A stretch of 53,198 bases of DNA from CAYVRJ01 sp964453645 (lineage in GTDB: Bacteria; Bacillota; Clostridia; Christensenellales; JAWKQI01), in assembly GCA_964453645.1 (NCBI GenBank), contig CAYVRJ010000013.1, positions 1 to 53,198 of the forward strand. The letters run 5' to 3'. Shown piece after piece: positions 47,223 through 53,198 of the stretch. The notes beneath the pieces are model-generated. The model was not told the origin of the DNA. It saw nothing but the letters and a program-made list of their open reading frames with translations, and made no database searches. Each line of letters starts with the position of its first letter. Position 1 is the first letter of the stretch. The position numbers were made by a program, and so were the translations under genes.

Positions 47223-48155
47223 TTGAGCGGCCACACGAGTGTATTATTAAATGAAAGTATTGAGCTTTTGAATTTATCACCCGGTAAAACGGTGGTCGAT
47301 GGTACTTTTGGCGGAGGGGGTCACTCCGAAGAAATTTTAAAAAGAATATTGCCCGGTGGCAGGCTCATTGCAATCGACAAAGACTTGGCTGCCATTGAGA
47401 GGGGCAAGGAACGATTTGGTGCACTAGGAAATCGTGTCACGTTTGTACACGACGACTTTAAAAATATACGTGCAATAGTGTCGAACCTAGATATCCATCG
47501 GATTGATGGTGCGATACTAGATTTAGGTGTCTCGTCCTACCAATTGGACGACGGCTCACGGGGGTTTTCTTATAACTTTGATGCAAAGCTTGATATGCGC
47601 ATGAATACAGAAGATAGAATCAGCGCATTCGACATTGTAAACACGTACAGTGAAGACAAGCTGCATCGCATGATCGCCGAATACGGCGAAGAAAAATGGG
47701 CAAAGCGAATCGCACAGTTTATTGTTCGTGCGAGGAGCGATGCGCCTATTGAAACAACGTTTAAGCTCTGTGAGGTGATTAAAAACGCCATTCCGGCATC
47801 AGCCCGGGCGGGCGGATCTCACCCAGCAAAGCGGACATTTCAGGCAATCCGAATAGAGGTTAACGGTGAGCTTGGGGGTCTATATGACTCACTGATTGAC
47901 TATGCGGACATTACGACAACGGGTGGCAGAATTTGTGTCATCACCTTTCACTCTCTGGAAGACAGATTGGTGAAACAAGGGATGAAACATCTGGACAATC
48001 CGTGCGAGTGTCCGCCTGGAATGCCGAAATGTGTGTGCGGCAAGGTACGAAAGGTAAAGATCATCACTAAAAAACCTGTGCTGCCAAGCACCAATGAAGT
48101 TGATTTGAATAATAGGGCAAGGAGTGCAAAGCTTAGGGTTTGCGAGGTATTATGA
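47223..48155 (+). CDS. rsmH: 16S rRNA (cytosine-1402-N4)-methyltransferase
   Basis: RsmH/MraW (310 residues) methylates C1402 of 16S rRNA using SAM. Motifs are the start SGHTSVLLNESIELLNLSPG, DGTFGGGGHSEEIL (SAM loop), IDGAILDLGVSSYQLDD, GFSYNFDAKLDMRMN and the end VDLNNRARSAKLRV. It starts at TTG 47223 with GGGGAT upstream, typical of the tight dcw layout. Confidence 0.95.
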   Translation: MSGHTSVLLNESIELLNLSPGKTVVDGTFGGGGHSEEILKRILPGGRLIAIDKDLAAIERGKERFGALGNRVTFVHDDFKNIRAIVSNLDIHRIDGAILDLGVSSYQLDDGSRGFSYNFDAKLDMRMNTEDRISAFDIVNTYSEDKLHRMIAEYGEEKWAKRIAQFIVRARSDAPIETTFKLCEVIKNAIPASARAGGSHPAKRTFQAIRIEVNGELGGLYDSLIDYADITTTGGRICVITFHSLEDRLVKQGMKHLDNPCECPPGMPKCVCGKVRKVKIITKKPVLPSTNEVDLNNRARSAKLRVCEVL

Positions 48156-48217
48156 ATTTGGGGAAATTCTAAATTCGGGTGAGAGTGTCTTTCACCCTGA
48201 CGTGGCGGTGAAAAGAT

Positions 48218-48631
48218 ATGAACACACAAGCATATTTAAACGGAGAAAGAGAATATACTAGAAGTAGAATTAAAGCCAAAAGCAGAAAAAAAGGGTTGTT
48301 TTCCACTCTTTTCATCGCATTTTTGGTTTTTGGTGTTTTTGCCTGTTTGGTCTTTGGGTATCAGGGAGTGTTTGTTACTGAGCGCTATTTAAACGACATT
48401 AAAGATCAAATTACGGAAATAGAGATACAAAACGAAAAACTACAGTCACAGATTGCCCTATCGGACAATTTGAGCCACATTCAGGAGGTTGCCAGAGAAA
48501 AGTTACACATGGACTTTCCCACCGACGACCAGATACGATACGTTAAACTGATCGAACCAGACGAACAGGAGCTTGCAAAAGAGGTTGAGGGAATGGATGT
48601 ATTCACACAGCTAAGAAGAATTTTTGATTAG
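48218..48631 (+). CDS. ftsL: FtsL-like cell division protein
   Basis: A 137-residue single-pass protein: basic cytoplasmic part (1-26, TRSRIKAKSRKKG), TM helix (about 27-50), extracellular coiled coil (about 58-95: LNDIKDQITEIEIQNEKLQS) and the DivIC/FtsL-like AREKLHMDFPTDDQIRYV. Position between rsmH and the PBP gene is diagnostic, as sequence similarity in this family is weak. It would form the FtsL-DivIC-FtsQ complex that activates septal wall synthesis. Confidence 0.85.
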   Translation: MNTQAYLNGEREYTRSRIKAKSRKKGLFSTLFIAFLVFGVFACLVFGYQGVFVTERYLNDIKDQITEIEIQNEKLQSQIALSDNLSHIQEVAREKLHMDFPTDDQIRYVKLIEPDEQELAKEVEGMDVFTQLRRIFD

Positions 48632-48644
48632 TGGGTGAAACAAA

Positions 48645-50858
48645 TTGGTGAAAAAGAATAAAAAAAAGTTCGAGAGGAAGAGCAGCGGCCCTGCTGTACC
48701 TGAGATTAGAAATAAGAGACGAATGACAGGGGTGTTGCTTGCTTTTGCCTGTCTTTTTTTATTTATTCTGGGCAGGCTGGGATATGTGGTCATTGCCCAA
48801 GGCCCTGAACTGCAAAAAAAGGCGGAAGGACAGTGGACCAGGAATCTTTCTGTTTCGGCAAAGAGAGGCTCCATATTTGACCGCAACGGCAATCTGTTGG
48901 CCCAGAGTGCCAATTCAGACACTGTTGTGCTGCGCATTGGCAAAGTGATCGATGCAGAAAAAGTGGGGGAACTCATGTCCCAAATCATCGATATGCAGGC
49001 ACAAGATATTGTCGCGTCCATTCAAAAGGCAAAGCAGGGCAATAAATCTGAAATATGGCTCAAACGCCAGATCAGCAACGAACAGGCACAAAAGATTATT
49101 GAGACACAGCGTGATCTCACCAGCAAGGGTAAGACTCTGAGCAAAGAGGACAACGCAAAGCTGGAAAAATTGGATTGCATTTATTTGACTTTGGACACCA
49201 AGCGGTACTACCCCAACAAAGATTTTTTAACCCAGGTTTTGGGTTATACCACCATCGACGGGGAAGGTCAGGAGGGTCTGGAAGCCAAGTATGACAAATA
49301 CATGCGGGGGCAGCAGGGCAGAGTGGTTGCCCAGACGGATAGGGACGGAAAGGAAATTCCCTTCACCGACGAACTGTTCATTCCCGCAAAAGACGGATAC
49401 AACCTAGTTTTAACAATAGACGAAATCTTGCAGAGTTTCTTAGAAAAGGCAGTGACAGAGGCCTATATGAACGCCGATGCCAAATCGGCACTGGGCATTT
49501 GTGTGGACCCCATGACGGGAGGCATTCTCGCCTGTGTGAACGTTCCCGACTTTGATTTAAACGCTCCTCCCCGAAGCGACATTAAAACTTTGCAGGAGCT
49601 TTCCCGAAACAGAACCATTGTGGACGTATACGAACCGGGTTCCACTTTTAAGATTATCACCACTGCCGCAGCATTGGACACCGGTGCGGCTACCATGGAA
49701 TCTACCTACAATTGTGCAGGCTTTCGAATTATCGACGGGCAGCGCATCAAGTGTTGGCGTTCCTCCCACGGCCACCAAGTGCTCACCGAAGCGGTTATGA
49801 ACTCCTGCAATCCAGCGTTTATGGATATGGCAGTGGCCATGGGTAAAGATACATTTTATGAATACATCAACAACTTTGGATTTGGGCAGCCCACCAAAGT
49901 GGATTACTCTGCCGACGGTGCTGGGTTGGTGATGGATCCCAAGTATGTAAAAAATATGGACTTAGCCCGCATTGGTTTTGGTCAGTCCATCGCTGTCACA
50001 CCCCTGCAACTGGTCATTGGAGCCAGTGCAACCATCAACGGTGGAAATTTATATAAACCCTATTTCGTCTCCGCACTCACCGACAACCAGGGGAACGTGG
50101 TTGAAAAATATGAACCCACCCTGGTGCGCAGGGTGATCAGCGAAGAAAACTCTTACCTCATGCAAGAAATTTTGGAAAACGTAGTCAAAGGCGGAAGCGG
50201 TAGAAATGCGGGCATTGAGGGATATCGCATCGGCGGAAAGACGGGAACGGCACAAAAGTTTGAAAACGGAAAGATCGCCACAGGCAAAGTTGTTTCCTCC
50301 TTTGTGGGTTTTGCACCCACCAACGATCCTAAATTGTTGGTGCTCATTGCCGTTGACGAACCTTCTTCGGGCGTGCAGTTTGGCAGTGTTATCGCTGCGC
50401 CGTATGTGAAAATGTTTTTTGAAGATGCCTTAAAGTATCTTAACGTCCAGCCAGTATACACCGAACCCCAAGCGCCCAAGATCGAAGTGCCCCAACTGAT
50501 CGGCACCACGTTGGAAGAAGCCAAGCAAATCTTGGATGATTTGGGTCTGCCCTATATGGACGACGGCACAGGGAATATCGTAAACCAAATGCCTGCGGCA
50601 AAGATGATGGTGGATAAAAACACCATGGTGCTGCTCTACACACAATTTAAAGACGAAGCAGATCAGTCAAACGGTTTAATCCGTGTGCCCGATCTGAAAG
50701 GTAATTCCATCTTGCAGTGCTCGGATATTTTAAAAGCCAGCGGATTAAAAATGGAAATCATCGGAAGTGGTTTGGCGGTCGAACAGGATCCAAAACCCGA
50801 CGAACTGGTCATGGCGGGAAGCACAGTGAAAGTGCTGTTTGAACGTCCTCCGGACTAA
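48645..50858 (+). CDS. class B penicillin-binding protein with two PASTA domains (FtsI/SpoVD/PBP2x-like)
   Basis: A 737-residue septal transpeptidase: TM anchor (about 26-50), dimerisation domain beginning RGSIFDRNGNLLAQSA, transpeptidase domain with the active-site EPGSTFK (Ser about 332), SCN and GGKTGTAQ (about 530), and two C-terminal PASTA domains (about 610-675, 685-737: VPDLKGNSILQCSDILKASG). It crosslinks septal peptidoglycan; whether it is the vegetative or sporulation paralogue cannot be told, and only one copy is seen here. The start is TTG 48645 or GTG 48648 after GGGTGA. Confidence 0.94.
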   Translation: MVKKNKKKFERKSSGPAVPEIRNKRRMTGVLLAFACLFLFILGRLGYVVIAQGPELQKKAEGQWTRNLSVSAKRGSIFDRNGNLLAQSANSDTVVLRIGKVIDAEKVGELMSQIIDMQAQDIVASIQKAKQGNKSEIWLKRQISNEQAQKIIETQRDLTSKGKTLSKEDNAKLEKLDCIYLTLDTKRYYPNKDFLTQVLGYTTIDGEGQEGLEAKYDKYMRGQQGRVVAQTDRDGKEIPFTDELFIPAKDGYNLVLTIDEILQSFLEKAVTEAYMNADAKSALGICVDPMTGGILACVNVPDFDLNAPPRSDIKTLQELSRNRTIVDVYEPGSTFKIITTAAALDTGAATMESTYNCAGFRIIDGQRIKCWRSSHGHQVLTEAVMNSCNPAFMDMAVAMGKDTFYEYINNFGFGQPTKVDYSADGAGLVMDPKYVKNMDLARIGFGQSIAVTPLQLVIGASATINGGNLYKPYFVSALTDNQGNVVEKYEPTLVRRVISEENSYLMQEILENVVKGGSGRNAGIEGYRIGGKTGTAQKFENGKIATGKVVSSFVGFAPTNDPKLLVLIAVDEPSSGVQFGSVIAAPYVKMFFEDALKYLNVQPVYTEPQAPKIEVPQLIGTTLEEAKQILDDLGLPYMDDGTGNIVNQMPAAKMMVDKNTMVLLYTQFKDEADQSNGLIRVPDLKGNSILQCSDILKASGLKMEIIGSGLAVEQDPKPDELVMAGSTVKVLFERPPD

Positions 50859-50874
50859 TACAGTGATGTTTTTC

Positions 50875-50903
50875 TTGATAAAATACATATGTTTGTATAT
50901 AAT
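50875..50903 (+). promoter_or_regulatory. internal dcw promoter before murE
   Basis: TTGATA (50875-50880), 17 nt, TATAAT (50898-50903), in the 68-nt gap between the PBP gene and murE. Confidence 0.65.
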
Positions 50904-50926
50904 AACATGTAGTTGGGGGTGACAGT

Positions 50927-52354
50927 TTGAGACTAAGTGAACTAATACATGGATTAAATTGCAAGAAAATCCATTTCAGCGACGTTGAAATTAGTGGAAT
51001 CAATTACGATTCCCGCAAGGTGTGCCCGGGAGATTTATTTTTCTGCATTACGGGATTTAAGTCCGATGGACACGATTATGCGGAAGTAGCTGCCACTCTG
51101 GGAGCCGTTGCCCTGTTGGTGACAAAAGAACTGCCCATCAGTATACCGCAAATCTTAGTGGAAGACGACCGAAAGGCCATGGCAAAACTTTCTGCAAAGT
51201 TTTACGGTTATCCAGCAAAAAAGTTAAAGATGATCGGTATCACCGGAACAAACGGAAAGACAACCACAACCTATATGATCAAAGCCATGGGAGAGAGTGC
51301 GGGTAAACGAGTTGGGTTGATTGGAACGATTGTAAACATGATCGGCGATAAAATCATCAAAACCCAGCACACAACCCCCGAAGCACCCGATCTGCACAAG
51401 CTGCTGTTCGATATGTTTAACGACGGCTGTGAGTGGGTGGTCATGGAGGTTTCCTCCCACTCTCTACATCTAAACAGGGTCTACGGAGTGGATTTTGATA
51501 TTGGAGTGTTTACAAACCTCACTCAGGATCACTTGGATTATCACTCATCTATGGATGATTACGCAGCGCAAAAGAAAAAGCTGCTGGCTAATTCAAAGAT
51601 AGCCATCATCAACGCAGATGACGTTTACTATCCATTTATGGCTCAAGGAGTGGGAGCAAAAAAGTATACCTATGCCATTGAAACACCTGCCAACTACAGG
51701 GCGGAGGAGATTGAGAACACATCCAAAGGTGTGTCGTATTATATAAATGATGAAAAAATAACCGTACCCATACCGGGAATTTTTAGTGTATACAACTCCC
51801 TGTGCTCCTATGCCGCAGGGATCAACTTGGGTTTGAGCCCACAGGTGATCAAGGATTCGCTGTTTAGTATGGAGGGCGTATCGGGACGGTTTGAGGTGCT
51901 CACAAAGAATCAGCCCTATTGTGTCATTTTGGATTACTCCCACACACCCGATAGTTTGCAAAATGCGCTCACCACAGCCCGGCAGTTCACCCAAGGAAAG
52001 CTCATTTGTTTATTTGGCTGCGGCGGAGACCGAGACAACGCTAAGCGGCCCATCATGGGCAGAATATCGGGAGAACTGGCAGATATATCGATTGTCACTT
52101 CGGATAATCCTAGGTCGGAGGAGCCGAAAAAAATTATTGAGCAAATTTTAGTGGGTGTTCAAGAGACATCGGGAGAGTATGTGGTCATTGAGGACCGGAG
52201 GGAAGCCATTGAGTACGCCATTCGCATTGCCCGGGAAGGGGATACGGTTTTATTGGCCGGTAAAGGGCATGAGACCTATCAGGAGATTAATGGCGTTAAG
52301 TTTGACTTCGACGAAAAACAAATTACCCGAGAAATACAAGAAAGAGTAAAATGA
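50927..52354 (+). CDS. murE: UDP-MurNAc-tripeptide synthetase, predicted meso-diaminopimelate-adding
   Basis: MurE (475 residues) adds the third amino acid to UDP-MurNAc-L-Ala-D-Glu. The N-terminal UDP-binding domain (1-95), central ATPase with GITGTNGKTTTTYM (P-loop about 107) and C-terminal domain are complete. The specificity motif is DNPRSEEP (about 392-399); DNPR marks meso-DAP ligases, whereas lysine enzymes differ here. The start is TTG 50927 after GGGGGTGA. mraY starts 1 nt after its stop with no murF between them, an order also found in Bacillus. Confidence 0.95.
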   Translation: MRLSELIHGLNCKKIHFSDVEISGINYDSRKVCPGDLFFCITGFKSDGHDYAEVAATLGAVALLVTKELPISIPQILVEDDRKAMAKLSAKFYGYPAKKLKMIGITGTNGKTTTTYMIKAMGESAGKRVGLIGTIVNMIGDKIIKTQHTTPEAPDLHKLLFDMFNDGCEWVVMEVSSHSLHLNRVYGVDFDIGVFTNLTQDHLDYHSSMDDYAAQKKKLLANSKIAIINADDVYYPFMAQGVGAKKYTYAIETPANYRAEEIENTSKGVSYYINDEKITVPIPGIFSVYNSLCSYAAGINLGLSPQVIKDSLFSMEGVSGRFEVLTKNQPYCVILDYSHTPDSLQNALTTARQFTQGKLICLFGCGGDRDNAKRPIMGRISGELADISIVTSDNPRSEEPKKIIEQILVGVQETSGEYVVIEDRREAIEYAIRIAREGDTVLLAGKGHETYQEINGVKFDFDEKQITREIQERVK

Positions 52355-52355
52355 T

Positions 52356-53198
52356 ATGGAAATACTGATTTTTTCTATGGCGGTTTCGCTGGTATTGGCA
52401 TTAATAGCGGGAAAAGTGATGATTCCTTTGCTGCGCAGGCTGAAGTTAGGGCAGCAGATACGGCACGACGGGCCTCAAGCACACCTTTCCAAAGCGGGAA
52501 CACCCTCTATGGGAGGAATTATTTTCCTCATGCCTTTGGCGATCACCATGTTTATATTCGGAGGAGGACAGTATGCCGTATTCATGCTGGCAACAACCTT
52601 GGGTTTTGCCGTCATTGGTTTTTTAGACGATTTTATTAAAGTATATAGAAAGAGATCATTGGGCCTACGGGCATATCAAAAAATTATCGGTCAGTTGGGT
52701 ATGGCACTCATCATCGCCTTCTATGCCTATAACGATCCCAATATCGGATCAAAACTTTGGTTTTTTGGAAACATCATCGACCTTGGCATATGGTTTATTC
52801 CCTTCACAGTCTTTGTGGTGGTGGCTATGGTCAATGCGGTGAATCTAACAGATGGTTTGGATGGACTTGCAGGGGGTGTGAGTGTAATCAACGCTGCGGC
52901 TCTGGGGCTCATTTGTTTTGTGCTCATGACGTTTGCATATACCAGCAAACTCACCATAACCGGCGGTATGTATGAAAACGCCATGATCTTTGCCTTTGCA
53001 CTGGTGGGAGGGTTGTTTGGTTTTCTCTTTTACAACTCCTATCCCGCATACGTCTTTATGGGGGATACGGGTTCTTTAGCGCTGGGAGCGGCTATCACCG
53101 TCCTTGGGGTGGTGACGGGAATGCAATTCCTGCTGCCCATTATGGGAATTATGTTTGTTGCCTCCGCCGTATCGGTTATCATGCAGGTGGGTTACTTC
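52356..53198 (+). CDS. mraY: phospho-N-acetylmuramoyl-pentapeptide transferase (3' end outside window)
   Basis: The first 281 codons of MraY, the polytopic enzyme that moves phospho-MurNAc-pentapeptide to undecaprenyl phosphate (lipid I). Key motifs are HLSKAGTPSMGGI, FAVIGFLDDFIKVYRKRS (catalytic Asp pair), AVNLTDGLDGLAGG (Mg-binding) and VFMGDTGSLALG. Full length is usually about 320 residues, so roughly 40 residues are missing beyond the window edge. The ATG at 52356 almost overlaps the murE stop, suggesting translational coupling. Confidence 0.96.
   Translation, partial: MEILIFSMAVSLVLALIAGKVMIPLLRRLKLGQQIRHDGPQAHLSKAGTPSMGGIIFLMPLAITMFIFGGGQYAVFMLATTLGFAVIGFLDDFIKVYRKRSLGLRAYQKIIGQLGMALIIAFYAYNDPNIGSKLWFFGNIIDLGIWFIPFTVFVVVAMVNAVNLTDGLDGLAGGVSVINAAALGLICFVLMTFAYTSKLTITGGMYENAMIFAFALVGGLFGFLFYNSYPAYVFMGDTGSLALGAAITVLGVVTGMQFLLPIMGIMFVASAVSVIMQVGYF

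Overview
The window looks like the chromosome of an endospore-lineage Firmicute of class Clostridia. The evidence is sigma-A promoters of TTGACA-N17-TATAAT type, strong AGGAGG ribosome sites, frequent TTG/GTG starts, an mraZ-rsmH-ftsL-PBP(PASTA)-murE-mraY division cluster, a meso-diaminopimelate-type MurE, an infC-rpmI-rplT operon, a CopZ-like protein and a Tex protein. No rRNA, tRNA, CRISPR, prophage or insertion sequence was seen. The genus cannot be fixed from this sequence alone.

Layout. 1-1.8 kb: an integral membrane protein, then a leftward VOC/GyrI-like pair. 1.9-4.1 kb: tex. 4.1-7.3 kb: a three-gene 2-oxoacid (acetoin/pyruvate type) dehydrogenase operon, E1-alpha, E1-beta and E2, with no E3. 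7.3-11.9 kb: a sulfur amino acid block, an Rrf2/CymR-like regulator followed by metY-cysK-cysE-metA. Between regulator and metY lie a consensus promoter and a 22-codon upstream reading frame carrying Cys-Arg-Cys-Cys. 12-14.3 kb: an old-yellow-enzyme/dienoyl-CoA-reductase type flavoprotein, separated from metA by a palindromic repeat cluster. 14.5-15.3 kb: a cupredoxin-like lipoprotein and a CopZ-like metal chaperone. 15.4-17.4 kb: a chemoreceptor. 17.5-20.9 kb: aroF-pheA behind a phenylalanine-rich leader peptide and terminator, then birA. 21-23.6 kb: an AlgI/DHHW polysaccharide O-acetylation pair. 23.7-25.5 kb: an FGGY sugar kinase and a tiny SEC-C zinc-motif protein.

25.7-31.6 kb holds the most distinctive locus: PP2C phosphatase, VWA-TM-FHA receptor-like protein, second PP2C, zinc-ribbon-FHA protein, polytopic membrane-FHA protein and a lipoprotein, with no kinase. 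It is followed by a HAD phosphatase, a SpoIID/LytB-domain exported protein, a Pro/Thr- and Gly-rich lipoprotein, and a C39-like lipoprotein preceded by a roughly 315-nt structured leader RNA ending in a terminator. 36.7-38.4 kb: leftward infC-rpmI-rplT with an L20-type leader, an AUA start for infC and an unusually long L20 tail. 38.4-46.5 kb: a sugar catabolism region (GATase1-like protein, TIM-barrel isomerase, ribose-type ABC transporter, DeoR-type regulator, ribokinase) with candidate operators. 46.7-53.2 kb: the dcw cluster with MraZ boxes, cut off inside mraY.

The strongest hidden signals are two amino-acid-specific leader peptides (Cys and Phe), the unrecognised leader RNA at 35.4-35.7 kb, a repeat family placed directly after stop codons in transcript-sense orientation at 12 kb and 45.5 kb, and the kinase-less FHA/PP2C/VWA operon.
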